A stretch of DNA of 64,000 nucleotides, taken from NCBI GenBank assembly GCA_030432755.1, contig JAUILZ010000016.1, forward strand, positions 21,690 through 85,689. The letters are read 5' to 3'. Of this stretch, positions 29,732 to 38,964 are shown in pieces. The notes beneath the pieces were generated by a model. That model was not told the origin of the DNA. It saw nothing but the letters and a program-made list of their open reading frames with translations, and made no database searches. How positions within the stretch are numbered: position 1 is the stretch's first letter; each line of letters begins with the position of its first letter. The position numbers and the translations under genes were made by a program. This DNA is from Gammaproteobacteria bacterium. GTDB taxonomy: Bacteria; Pseudomonadota; Gammaproteobacteria; Arenicellales; Poriferihabitantaceae.

Positions 29732-32086
29732 ATGATCAACAGGACCATGAAACGAACGATCCAATTCATCGCCATCACCCTTGGCTTCTCCCTGTTTTGC
29801 GCCCAGGCTGACGATTGGCCCGACAGGACCAATATTCCAATCGAGCTTTCTCCTTTCGAAGGGACGATCGGTGAAACCTACCTGGATTCGGAACAGGACT
29901 GGCCGAAACCGGTCCCCGCACCGGAAGGCGCGCCCAACGTGGTCGTCATCATGCTCGATGACGTAGGCTTCGGCCAGACCTCCACGTTCGGCGGCCTCAT
30001 TCCCACGCCCAGCCTCGACCAGATCGCCTCCGAGGGGCTGAGCTTCAACCGGTTTCATACCACTGCCATCTGCGGCCCGACGCGGGCAGCCCTGCTGACC
30101 GGGCGTAATCACCACAGCGCGGGCAACGGCTTCCTGATGGAATGGGCCACCGGGTTTCCGAACTACTCCACGATGATCCCCAGGGAAACCGCGACCATTG
30201 CCGAAGTCCTGAGGGACAACGGCTACGCGACATGGTGGTACGGTAAAAATCACAACACCCCGGACTGGGAGACCACCGTGGCGGGGCCCTTTGACCGCTG
30301 GCCGACCGGGCTGGGATTCGATTACTTCTATGGCTTCAATGCCGGCGAGACCCACCAGTACTACCCGGTGCTCTTCGAGAACACCGTGCCAGTCGAACCC
30401 GACAAGTCGCCCGAAGAAGGCTACCACCTGGTCACCGACATGACGGACCGGGCGATCCACAGAATGAAGTTCTCCAAGTCGGTGGCCCCGGACAAACCGT
30501 TCTTTCTCTATTTCGCCCCGGGCGCCATGCACGCCCCCCATCACGTCACCCAGGAGTGGCGCGACAGGTTCAAGGGCAAGTTCGACATGGGCTGGGAACA
30601 GTATCGCGAGATCGTCTACCAGAACCAACTCGAGCGGGGAATCATTCCGCCGGACACCAGGCTCACTGCACGCCCCGACTGGGTGCCTTCCTGGGATAGC
30701 CTGAGTGACCAGCAAAAGGAGCTATACACCGCCCTGTTCGAAAACTATGCAGGGTATTTCGCCTTCACCGATCACGAAATCGGCCGACTACTCGACGCCA
30801 TCCGGGAACTGCCAGACGCCGACAACACCATGGTGGTTTACATCGTGGGCGACAATGGCGCCTCCTCGGAAGGCGGACCGGACGGCACGCTCAACGAAAT
30901 CAGGTCCCTTAACGGGCTACAGACGCCAATCGAGGACATCCTTCCCAATCTCGACAAGCTGGGCGGGCCGCAAACGGAGCCGCACTACCCCGTCGGCTGG
31001 GCCTGGGCGGGCAATACGCCGTTTCAATGGGTGAAACAGGTCGCTTCGCATCTCGGCGGATCCAGGAACCCGATGGTCATCACCTGGCCCGCGAAGATCC
31101 AACCCGATGACGCACCCCGGGATGCGTTCCTGCACGTGATCGACGTCGTGCCGACCATACTGGAAGCCGCCGGGCTCGAGATGCCGGAAACGGTCAACGG
31201 CATTGCGCAGAAGCCCCTCGAAGGAAAGAGTTTCCTGGCGAGCTTCACCGACCCGGAATTCGAAGGCCGTGACGAGCAATACTTCGAAATCCTGAGCAAT
31301 CGCTCGATGTACTCGGAGGGCTGGAAGGCGAACGCGCAGCACACGCTGCCCTGGCGGATGGATATCGCACCGGGCAACTGGGAACAGGACCAGTGGGAAC
31401 TCTACTACCTTCCCGATGACTTCTCGGAAGCCAACGACCTGGCGGCCTCCAATCCCGAGAAGCTTGCCGAGCTGAAGGATAAATTCAACGAAGCAGCCAA
31501 CCAGTACGATGTCTTTCCGCTGGACGACCGCGGATCAGCCCGGCTCATCGTACCGAAGCCCCTGCCGCCGGGAGCCCGGGCCGGGACGAAGACCTATACC
31601 TACTACGAAGGCGCGGTGCGCATACCCGAACCGGCCGCCCCGCCGGTGAAAAATCAGTCCTGGACCCTGACCGCCGAGGTACACACCGAAGGAGCGGAGA
31701 CGGAAGGTGTCATCATGGGATTCGGCGGCGTTTCCTCGGGCATCACCTTGTACCTGCAAGACGGCGTTCCGGTGTTCGAATACAACTACTTCGAAGACCA
31801 TACCGTGGTGCAAGGCAATCAGGCCCTGCCCGCGGGTGAGGCCAAAGTCAGAGTGGATTTTCAGTACAAGGGCGCCAAAGGCGAAGCGGGCAAGGGCGCG
31901 GATATAGTGCTTGCCGTCAACGGCGAAACCGTCGCCAAGGGCAGCATGGAGGCGACGGTGCCGGCCCGCTTCGGCGTCGACACCTTCGGCATCGGCGAGG
32001 ACACCGGTCAGCCGGTGACCCAATCCTACAAGACCCCGTTCCGATTCACTGGCAGGATCGAAAAAGTGGTCGTCGATATCAAGTAG
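29732..32086 (+). CDS. Exported arylsulfatase-type sulfatase, copy 2
   Basis: 784 residues, the same length and plan as its neighbour. Signal peptide; LDDVGFGQT metal site; [11 protein letters not shown] with the formylglycine cysteine at 114; long sulfatase domain; C-terminal beta-rich region. The start could be 29732 or the ATG at 29747; neither has an ideal ribosome site. It is the last gene before a strong hairpin. Sequence differences from copy 1 are spread over the whole protein, so the duplication is old and the two may differ in substrate. Confidence 0.92.
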   Translation: MINRTMKRTIQFIAITLGFSLFCAQADDWPDRTNIPIELSPFEGTIGETYLDSEQDWPKPVPAPEGAPNVVVIMLDDVGFGQTSTFGGLIPTPSLDQIASEGLSFNRFHTTAICGPTRAALLTGRNHHSAGNGFLMEWATGFPNYSTMIPRETATIAEVLRDNGYATWWYGKNHNTPDWETTVAGPFDRWPTGLGFDYFYGFNAGETHQYYPVLFENTVPVEPDKSPEEGYHLVTDMTDRAIHRMKFSKSVAPDKPFFLYFAPGAMHAPHHVTQEWRDRFKGKFDMGWEQYREIVYQNQLERGIIPPDTRLTARPDWVPSWDSLSDQQKELYTALFENYAGYFAFTDHEIGRLLDAIRELPDADNTMVVYIVGDNGASSEGGPDGTLNEIRSLNGLQTPIEDILPNLDKLGGPQTEPHYPVGWAWAGNTPFQWVKQVASHLGGSRNPMVITWPAKIQPDDAPRDAFLHVIDVVPTILEAAGLEMPETVNGIAQKPLEGKSFLASFTDPEFEGRDEQYFEILSNRSMYSEGWKANAQHTLPWRMDIAPGNWEQDQWELYYLPDDFSEANDLAASNPEKLAELKDKFNEAANQYDVFPLDDRGSARLIVPKPLPPGARAGTKTYTYYEGAVRIPEPAAPPVKNQSWTLTAEVHTEGAETEGVIMGFGGVSSGITLYLQDGVPVFEYNYFEDHTVVQGNQALPAGEAKVRVDFQYKGAKGEAGKGADIVLAVNGETVAKGSMEATVPARFGVDTFGIGEDTGQPVTQSYKTPFRFTGRIEKVVVDIK

Positions 32087-32391
32087 GAAACAACGTCTTC
32101 CCGGAATCTGTCCGGCAGCGCCGCCTAATGGCGGCGCTGTCAATTGGGTTGTAGCCGCTTTAGCCGGCGACGACCGTTAGATACGGCCGCCATCGATCTT
32201 CTTGGTAACGCGAATTCCGCGCTTGTCATCACGAAGAACATCTCTGACTCCCTGGCCGCCAATGCCAGGTCGCCACTTGCGCACGTCGTCAAGTTGCGCA
32301 CCGGTGAGGTTCAGGTCAAATGCGCCCTTGCCCCCGCCTTGTCATGCACGACGCACATCACCGTGATGGTGGTCACAAGCCGAAAAACACG
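32087..32391. other. Convergent intergenic region
   Basis: 305 bases between the second sulfatase and the YceI-OmpA gene. Beyond the hairpin at 32116-32139 I see only short minus-strand open frames interrupted by stops, with no start or known product. It may hold decayed coding sequence. Confidence 0.4.
32116..32139 (+). terminator. Hairpin ending the sulfatase operon
   Basis: CAGCGCCGCC-TAAT-GGCGGCGCTG is a perfect ten-base stem 29 bases after the stop. The T-run is poor (TCAATTGGGTT). Confidence 0.7.
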
Positions 32392-33444
32392 TTACTCCAG
32401 TACTGCAAACTCTATCCTTCGGTTGCGTCGTTTGTTCTCGGCGCTGTCGTTGGGGAATGCCGGGCGCGATTCGCCGTAGCCCCGGGTCTCGATGCGCGCC
32501 GGCTCGATACCGGCGGTGGCGGTGAAATACTGCTTCACCGCGCCAGCACGCGCCTCGGACAATACCTGGTTGGATTCCGTAGCACCGTCGGAATCGGTAT
32601 GTCCCGAAACCTCGATTGTCATCCCCGGGCAGCGGCGGATGATGTCCACGATGGTGTCCAGGATCGCGCGGCTCGCGGGATCGAGCTCGGCGCTGGCGGT
32701 GCGGAAATAGATGTTGTCGGTGCGCGAGAGGATCTCGAAGCGGCCGATGCAGGCCTCCGCGGAAAAGTCACCCTGGGCTTCCAGTGCAGTCGTCGCGGGC
32801 GCCGCCGGGGCGGCGCTGGCCATGGCCACGCTCTCGGACGGTCCCTCGGCCTCCGCCCGGGTGAACATCAGGTCGAAGGTCACCGTGGTAGACGGCAGGA
32901 TGCTGACGTTGGCAGCTTCCTCGAGCTTCTTCAGCCCCGCCAGGAGGGTGAAATCGGCTATGTCGATCACGAGTGGCGCGCTGGAGGTCACCGACACGAT
33001 GTCATTGCTGATCCAGGTGAGCGCGAGCTCGACATCCATGGTCTTGCTGATCCCGTGGAGGTCCATGGTCATCGGCAGTGTGACGACCTTGCGACGCACC
33101 GTGGGGAGGTCGGCAAGGAGGTCTGGAGACATCTGCACGCTGATCGTCGCCTCGGGAAACTGAAACGTTTCGAAGAACAGGAAACGCATGCGCACGTTGC
33201 GCAGGTCGATTCCGGTATCCACCGAGTCCAGCGGTACGGTGACGGTTGCGAGACCATTGGTGTCCACCGAGCCGCTCATGGTGGCGAAAGTGCTCGATTC
33301 CACCTTGGTCTGCTGCTTGACCGACTGAAATCGTATGGTGGACGCGTCCGCCTGGAGCGCCCAGCCCGGGTCGAATGGATTATCCTGGGCCTGGAGCGGT
33401 GACCACCCGAACACCAGGACGAACAACAGGATGAATCTTGTCAT
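32392..33444 (-). CDS. YceI-like domain fused to an OmpA C-terminal domain
   Basis: 350 residues. A signal peptide (MTRFILLFVLVFGWSPLQAQ) is followed by a YceI-like lipocalin domain (about 28-205), which in other proteins binds isoprenoids or lipids, and an Ala-rich linker. A peptidoglycan-binding OmpA domain fills the C-terminus (about 243-350), with the SGHTDSDG and NRRIEF motifs. GGAGGA lies nine bases before the ATG at 33444. The fusion would hold a lipid-binding barrel at the cell wall in the periplasm. It stands alone, divergent from the caspase gene. Confidence 0.88.
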   Translation of the reverse strand: MTRFILLFVLVFGWSPLQAQDNPFDPGWALQADASTIRFQSVKQQTKVESSTFATMSGSVDTNGLATVTVPLDSVDTGIDLRNVRMRFLFFETFQFPEATISVQMSPDLLADLPTVRRKVVTLPMTMDLHGISKTMDVELALTWISNDIVSVTSSAPLVIDIADFTLLAGLKKLEEAANVSILPSTTVTFDLMFTRAEAEGPSESVAMASAAPAAPATTALEAQGDFSAEACIGRFEILSRTDNIYFRTASAELDPASRAILDTIVDIIRRCPGMTIEVSGHTDSDGATESNQVLSEARAGAVKQYFTATAGIEPARIETRGYGESRPAFPNDSAENKRRNRRIEFAVLE

Positions 33445-33811
33445 GGCTGTATTCCTCCATTGTTGAAGGCATTCCGGCACATCTTGCCAGTTGCCCCGGC
33501 GCCGCCGCGAACGGATTCCCGTCGCCCACGCCTTCCCTGCCACTCGTTTTAACACGAGGCCCGGCTCCCGGCTGTGATCTATTCCCGCTGATCCTGTGAC
33601 CGGCGTCACGTTGCAACCGGTCCGGGAGGATGACAGAATGCCATTACTATACAGTAAATAACGGAATCTTCAGGGGAAGTGGTCGCGGCGCCCGTTTACA
33701 ACAGGTTGCCGCATACTCCCGGAACCCGACTCGATCCAGGCCGGATACGGACGTATCGAGAAGCGCGTCCGGCCTTGCCCTGTGTCATTCCACGGGCGCG
33801 GAGGACGCCGC
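33445..33811. other. Divergent intergenic region, YceI-OmpA / caspase
   Basis: 367 bases. A locally AT-rich stretch (33630-33670, including ACTATACAGTAAATAA) is the best candidate for the caspase-gene promoter. No gene or RNA is recognisable. Confidence 0.45.
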
Positions 33812-35377
33812 ATGACGCCAGCAATCCGAATGACCCTGACCGCCCTCGTGCTGGTTAGCCTGGCATGGTCAGCGCGGCTCATGGCCCAGGAACGCATCGC
33901 CCTGGTGGTCGGCAACTCGTCCTACCAGTCGGTCGCGGCACTCGACAATCCCGAGGCCGACGCGACACTGATCGCCGACCGCCTGGAGGGCCTCAGTTTC
34001 CGGGTGACGCGCCTGATCGATGCGGACCTGGTAGCGATGAAGCGTGGCGTCGCCGAATTCGGCAGCGCGCTGCGCGCCGGCGGACAGGACGCCACCGGCC
34101 TTTTCTACTATGCCGGGCATGGCGTGCAGTCCTTCGGCTTCAACTACCTTCTTCCCGTGGACACGGCACTCAACGATGCCGCGGACCTGGACCTGGTCGC
34201 GGTCGAAGCGGGTTCCGTCCTCAGGCAGATGTTTTCCGCGCGCAACCAGACCAATATCGTGATCCTGGATGCCTGTCGCGACAATCCCTTCGAGGCCATC
34301 CCGGAGTTCAACGATAACGGCCTCGCGGAGATGAAGGCGCCCACCGGCACCTTCCTCGCCTATGCCACCGCGCCGGGGAACGTCGCCCTCGACGGCGAGA
34401 CCGGCAACAGTCCGTTTACCCGCGCCCTGGCGGAAGAGATGCTGGTACAGGGCGCGCCTCTCGAACAGGTGTTCCGTAACGTGCGCGTACGCGTGCTGGA
34501 CGAAACCGGCGGCATGCAGACGCCCTGGGACACATCGAGCCTGGTCCAGCAGTTCTACTTCGTTGAACCCGAGAAGGTGGACCCGGAGCTGGTGGCGGCG
34601 CGACAGATGTGGGAGGCGACCAGGGACTCGGGCGACATGATACAGATCATGCTCTATCTCCGCCTTCATCCCGACAGCCCGTTCGAGGGTGAGGCGCGGG
34701 AATTGCTGGCGCAAATGGTGGCCGATATTGGAAAGGAAGGCGGGGACGGTGACGCCAGCGCCAGCGACAGCGGAATTGCCGCGGCACCAACCACCGCGTC
34801 GGGGCAGGCAGCATCGTCCGCCGCGCGCAATACCGCTGGCCCCGCCGAGAGCGAGCAGGCGCTCATGGATGCCGCCCAGGCCTCAGGAGCCATCCCGGAC
34901 TATGAAAGGTACCTCGAGGCCTATCCGGATGGCGTGTTCGCCGAGCTGGCGAGAATAGAGGTGGAAGCGTTGCGTGCCAATCAGTCCACTGACCCGGATG
35001 GTGGAGCGCCGACCCCGGCGCCTGAGCCCGAACCTGCGCCTGCCGCAACGCCGGAACCCACGGCCCCGGTCGCCCTGGCGAGTGTTGCCATCAGCTACCA
35101 GTTGCCGGTAAGTGCGCCGGGTACGGAGATCGACGGCAGGAGCATCGAGGAACTGGCCCGGGGGAGCCCGCTGTTCCCGCCGATCGAGGGTCTCCCCGAG
35201 GACTACTGGAAAAACCAGCAATGCAGTAATTGCCACCAGTGGACGCGCGATGCGCTGTGCACACAGGCGAAGACCTATCTGGGTGAAAATGCTTCCCGTT
35301 CCCTGGAAAAGCAGCATCCCTATGGCGGACCGTTCAAGCAGGTGCTCAGGGCCTGGGCCGGGGGCGACTGCTCCTGA
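33812..35377 (+). CDS. Exported caspase-family protease with a C-terminal CxxCH domain
   Basis: 521 residues. A signal peptide (to about residue 25) precedes a p20-like caspase domain with the dyad His103 (YYAGHGVQ) and Cys155 (LDACRDNP). A helical stretch and a Pro/Ala/Glu-rich linker (about 310-430) follow. The last 90 residues are a small domain with CSNCH (471-475), a CxxCH pattern like a c-type haem site, and two further cysteines. The ATG at 33812 follows GGAGGA. Being exported, it could process or sense envelope proteins. Whether the CxxCH binds haem is not shown by the sequence. Confidence 0.87.
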   Translation: MTPAIRMTLTALVLVSLAWSARLMAQERIALVVGNSSYQSVAALDNPEADATLIADRLEGLSFRVTRLIDADLVAMKRGVAEFGSALRAGGQDATGLFYYAGHGVQSFGFNYLLPVDTALNDAADLDLVAVEAGSVLRQMFSARNQTNIVILDACRDNPFEAIPEFNDNGLAEMKAPTGTFLAYATAPGNVALDGETGNSPFTRALAEEMLVQGAPLEQVFRNVRVRVLDETGGMQTPWDTSSLVQQFYFVEPEKVDPELVAARQMWEATRDSGDMIQIMLYLRLHPDSPFEGEARELLAQMVADIGKEGGDGDASASDSGIAAAPTTASGQAASSAARNTAGPAESEQALMDAAQASGAIPDYERYLEAYPDGVFAELARIEVEALRANQSTDPDGGAPTPAPEPEPAPAATPEPTAPVALASVAISYQLPVSAPGTEIDGRSIEELARGSPLFPPIEGLPEDYWKNQQCSNCHQWTRDALCTQAKTYLGENASRSLEKQHPYGGPFKQVLRAWAGGDCS

Positions 35378-35389
35378 CGCCCGCGCTGT

Positions 35390-36574
35390 TCAGCCCAGTT
35401 TGCTGGTGGCGCGGTGCAGGCCTCCACCCAGCAGCATGATCTCGTTGCCGCTCACCGCGGAGTCGGGGTTGACCGGGATCGCGCGCAATCCCGCGGCGGC
35501 GTAGGTCGCGCGCACCGCGGCCTCGACCCGTTCCATGCCACAGGAAAGGTAGTAGCAGGCCGCCTCGCCGTACCACTGGCGCGCGGGAACGACGTTGACG
35601 TAGTTGAAGGTGAAGTTCACCCGGCCGAGCGGATTGAGATCAGGATCGAGCCGGACATCCGGGATCTCCACGATCCGATAACCGAGCCCTGCCAGCGTTT
35701 TCCGGTAATGCGCCAGGCGCGGCTCCCTGCGGCGCATGGTGACCTCCAGGCCGGAGAGAAAGGCCGAGCGCATCTCCCCCGGGGGCAGGAAATGATCCTG
35801 GAACAATTGCGCGTTCTCGAGGATGCCGTCGAGCAGGTCGGGACTGACCGCCGTCGCAGCGATCGCCGCGACCGGCGGTCCGCCCGGAATCACCCTGCCG
35901 AGCAGAGTGACGTCGGATTCGAGCCGGGATTCCGCCGCGCCGCGACCGGATACGCTGCGCGGAGCGCTCCGCCCATGCCTGGCAACCTCCAGGGCCTCGT
36001 CCAGGTCTCCCAGCATCGACACCGGCAGGCCAAACGCGCGCGCCATGCCGGCCAGGACCGATTCCGCGTCGCGCCCGCCGGCCACCATGTTGCGCGCCAC
36101 GGTATTCGCGCTTACCAGGCAGTGCTCACCGTCCCTGCAGATCTCCCCGCCTTCAAAGTAAAACCGTGAGCGACGGATCGTCATCCCGTAGCCGCGTTCG
36201 AGGTCCGCGCGGCGCAACCCCTGTCCCAGACCGATGCGCTGGTCATCCCGGGGCAGCAACAGGCAATGGCCCCCGCCGCGCTCCACCATCGTAACCGCAT
36301 TGTCCTGGGCGAACGGCGACGCCACTCCCGACTCCACCCAGCGTACCCGGCGTGCGGGCTGATCCCAGTGATCCAGCAGGGCGCGCAGCGCGCGGATATC
36401 CGATCCAGGCTGCACCGCCACCACGAGATGCACCCGTTCGTCCAGCGTCCACAACAGGTCGCGCACCAGCCTGAGGCCGATGGCGGCGCCCCCGGGCGTC
36501 GCCGGAATCTGCAACCGCAATGCCTTGAGCGGCAGGGCGCAGGACTCGCCCAGCAGTTGCCGATCCCCGCTCAC
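35390..36574 (-). CDS. Pentein-fold (agmatine/arginine deiminase-like) protein with Cys-to-Arg active site
   Basis: About 394 residues. Pentein signatures include RFYFEGGEICRDGEHCL (the GG(N/E)...DG turn), FNYVNVVPAR and the terminal GGGLHR. In guanidine-modifying enzymes the last motif is GG-x-HC with the catalytic cysteine; here the residue is Arg388 (codon CGC rather than TGC). The central aspartate/histidine region is also unusual (SPFAQDNAV). The GTG at 36574 is a guess; the frame stays open to 36769 without a good start. It may be a binding protein or a dead homologue. It is divergent from dusC. Confidence 0.6.
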   Translation of the reverse strand: MSGDRQLLGESCALPLKALRLQIPATPGGAAIGLRLVRDLLWTLDERVHLVVAVQPGSDIRALRALLDHWDQPARRVRWVESGVASPFAQDNAVTMVERGGGHCLLLPRDDQRIGLGQGLRRADLERGYGMTIRRSRFYFEGGEICRDGEHCLVSANTVARNMVAGGRDAESVLAGMARAFGLPVSMLGDLDEALEVARHGRSAPRSVSGRGAAESRLESDVTLLGRVIPGGPPVAAIAATAVSPDLLDGILENAQLFQDHFLPPGEMRSAFLSGLEVTMRRREPRLAHYRKTLAGLGYRIVEIPDVRLDPDLNPLGRVNFTFNYVNVVPARQWYGEAACYYLSCGMERVEAAVRATYAAAGLRAIPVNPDSAVSGNEIMLLGGGLHRATSKLG

Positions 36575-36851
36575 CCCGCGTTCCCCGCGGGCATCGTGGA
36601 CCGCCCGCGCACAACATCGATTGACGCCGGGCACGGACGCGTTCGCCGCTCCTCCGGGCGCGGTTCTGCCCGACCATGGTATTCCTTCATCCTGCTCGCC
36701 TGTATCAGGTCTCCGGCAATGCCACCGGATACACCAGCTGACATTAAAACACATACCCGGCGCATGCATTGCCGTTCCGTCCGCGTCGCCGGGATGCCAT
36801 GCTAGAGTGGTACCTTAAAAACACCGCCCATCCCTGCCCCGACGCGACACC

Positions 36852-37835
36852 ATGCGCATCCTGCTCGCCCCCATGGAGGGCGTCATCGACCACACCATGC
36901 GGGAGTTGCTGACCCGCATTGGCGGCTATGACCGCTGCGTCACCGAATTCATCCGTGTGACCACTCACCCTGTGCCGGCAAAGGTGTTCCGCCGTTTCGC
37001 CCCGGAACTCGAAACCGGCGGGCGCACGGAAAGTGGTGTCCCGGTCTATGTGCAGCTACTGGGCGGCAATCCCGAACGCATGGCGCGGAGCGCGGTGCAT
37101 GCCGTCGCCGCGGGTGCGCCGGGCATTGATCTCAACTTCGGTTGCCCGGCAAAGGTGGTCAACCGCCACGACGGCGGCTCGGTACTGCTGCGCGAGCCGG
37201 AGCGCGTCGGCGATATAGTCTCCGCTGTGCGCGATGCGGTGGATTCCTCGATTCCGGTCTGCGCAAAGATCCGGCTTGGCTTCGACGATGTGTCCCTGCT
37301 GGAAGCAGTAGCGAACAGGATCGCGGACGCCGGCGCGAGCGAACTGTGCATCCACGCACGAACCCGCGCTGACGGCTATCGCCCGCCGGCGCACTGGCAT
37401 GAGGTTCGTCGTCTCCAGGGTAGCGTTGCCATGCCGCTGGTCGTGAACGGCGAGATCTGGAAACCCGGGCACGCAACGGCTGCTCTCGCGGACAGTGGCT
37501 GCGAGCACCTGATGCTGGGCCGCGGCGCGCTTGCGCGGCCGGACCTGGCGCGCGCGATCCGCGCCGCCACCGAGCCATCCGGAGCGCCCTGGAAACCTAT
37601 GCCCTGGGTAGAAGTCGCGCAACAGGTGCAAACGTTTTTCCAGCACCAGGATTCCAGCATTCGCCGCTACGTCGGCAACCGTACCAAGCAATGGCTCGGT
37701 TACCTGCGGAAACAATACCCGGAGGCGGAGTTGCTGTTCCAGGCGGTCAAGCGCTCCACCGACGTGGGTGAAATCACGAAGCTGATCGATCGCTCCACTC
37801 GCGGCGCGCTGGAAGAGTTCGCCAGCGCCGCCTGA
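36852..37835 (+). CDS. dusC: tRNA-dihydrouridine(16) synthase DusC
   Basis: FMN enzyme of 327 residues that reduces uridine to dihydrouridine in tRNA. MRILLAPMEGV starts the TIM barrel, NFGCPAK contains the catalytic cysteine, KIRLG and HARTR contact FMN and RNA, and NGEIW and MLGRGAL follow. The C-terminal helical domain includes KQWLGYLRKQYPEA, which is characteristic of DusC rather than DusA or DusB. Length and start match E. coli DusC. Confidence 0.93.
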   Translation: MRILLAPMEGVIDHTMRELLTRIGGYDRCVTEFIRVTTHPVPAKVFRRFAPELETGGRTESGVPVYVQLLGGNPERMARSAVHAVAAGAPGIDLNFGCPAKVVNRHDGGSVLLREPERVGDIVSAVRDAVDSSIPVCAKIRLGFDDVSLLEAVANRIADAGASELCIHARTRADGYRPPAHWHEVRRLQGSVAMPLVVNGEIWKPGHATAALADSGCEHLMLGRGALARPDLARAIRAATEPSGAPWKPMPWVEVAQQVQTFFQHQDSSIRRYVGNRTKQWLGYLRKQYPEAELLFQAVKRSTDVGEITKLIDRSTRGALEEFASAA

Positions 37836-37888
37836 GCCTGGCGTGGGAATTTCGCCCGGACTATTTACTGAAACGCCAGCGAAGCATG

Positions 37889-37906
37889 CCCCAGCGAAGG
37901 CTGGGG
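37889..37906. repeat. REP-like palindrome, variant copy
   Basis: CCCCAGC-GAAG-GCTGGGG is a seven-base perfect stem with the same CAGCGAAGGCTG core as the elements at 21778 and 37946 but G/C-changed outer arms. It lies just downstream of dusC. Confidence 0.65.
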
Positions 37907-37945
37907 GCTGGCGTCCATATGGCGGGTTAAATCAATATTAGATGG

Positions 37946-37965
37946 ATTCCAGCCTTCGCTGGAAT
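37946..37965. repeat. REP-like palindrome, copy 2
   Basis: ATTCCAGC-CTTC-GCTGGAAT. In reverse complement its flanks (TCGA.ATTCCAGCGAA and GCTGGAATCCATCT) match copy 1 at 21778-21797. It lies between the convergent genes dusC and rbgA-like, a usual place for REP elements. Confidence 0.8.
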
Positions 37966-38037
37966 TTCGAGCTGCAATAGGCCGGAATCCAGTTACGCCA
38001 CTGTCCACAACTTCCGTTTCCCCCGGGACGATCACGT

Positions 38038-38961
38038 CTACTGTTCCGCTTTGTCACCCTTTCTGCGCGCCTTGCGCGCCGCCTTGCGCGCGGCCTTTTC
38101 CTCGCGTTCCTGTTCCACCACCGCCATCTCCGCCTCGATCATCGCCGGCGTCTCCAGCGTGACCAGGCCGAGGGCGCCTGCGCGGAAATCATTGATCAGC
38201 ACGCGCGAGGCACGATCGGTGTCCACCCGCCCGCCCACACCCAGGCAGCCGCGCTGACGGCCGATGGCGTCGACGATCACCTCCGCGCGAGTATCGGTGG
38301 TATCGATCCCGTAGCGTTTCGACAGGCGGCCAGGAAGATCGTCGGCGAGAAAACCGGCGAGGTAGAGCGCCACCTCGTAGTGGGAGAGCGCGGTTTCCCG
38401 GATCGCGCCGGTGGCCGCGAGGCGCAGCCCACCCATGGCGTTCTCCAAGTTGGGCCAGAGCACGCCGGGTGTGTCGAGCAGCACCACGTCGTTGCCGATG
38501 GCGATACGTTGCTGCTGGCGGGTAACGGCGGGCTCGTTACCGGTCTTCGCCACCGCCCTGCCCGCGAGCAGGTTAATCACCGAGGACTTGCCGACATTGG
38601 GGATGCCTGCAACCATGACCACCACCGGCTCGCGGCGGTCGGGATAATAATCCCGGCACAGTTTCGACAGCCGGCGAATCTCCGCCGGTTCGTGGATGGA
38701 CACCGCAAGGGCATCGCCACCTCGCTGCGTGCGATACCAGGCGATCCATTCCGTGGTGCGCTCCGGGTCGGCGAGATCGCGCTTGGTGAGCAGGCGGATC
38801 ACCGGCCGCTCCCCGCGAATCTCCTCCAGCACCGGGTTGGTGCTGGAGAACGGCAGTCGCGCGTCCACCAGTTCCACCACCACGTCCACCCCGGGCATGA
38901 CCTCGCGCATCTCGCGCTGGGCCTTGTGCATGTGCCCGGGATACCACTGGATCCTGGACAC
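38038..38961 (-). CDS. rbgA: Circularly permuted ribosome-assembly GTPase (RbgA/YlqF family)
   Basis: 307 residues. The G motifs are permuted as in YlqF: G4 (LLTKRDLAD) precedes G1 (GIPNVGKSS) and G3 (DTPGVLWP). The family acts in large-subunit assembly. The C-terminal 40 residues are a basic tail (KAARKAARKARRKGDK). It lies three bases after the CvfB-like gene, so the two form an operon of RNA-linked functions. Confidence 0.92.
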   Translation of the reverse strand: MSRIQWYPGHMHKAQREMREVMPGVDVVVELVDARLPFSSTNPVLEEIRGERPVIRLLTKRDLADPERTTEWIAWYRTQRGGDALAVSIHEPAEIRRLSKLCRDYYPDRREPVVVMVAGIPNVGKSSVINLLAGRAVAKTGNEPAVTRQQQRIAIGNDVVLLDTPGVLWPNLENAMGGLRLAATGAIRETALSHYEVALYLAGFLADDLPGRLSKRYGIDTTDTRAEVIVDAIGRQRGCLGVGGRVDTDRASRVLINDFRAGALGLVTLETPAMIEAEMAVVEQEREEKAARKAARKARRKGDKAEQ

Positions 38962-38964
38962 GGA

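Noticed and set aside
32160..32340. Minus-strand open frame of about 50 codons downstream of the YceI-OmpA gene
   Set aside because: No start codon or ribosome site, an internal stop at its upstream end, and no known motif.
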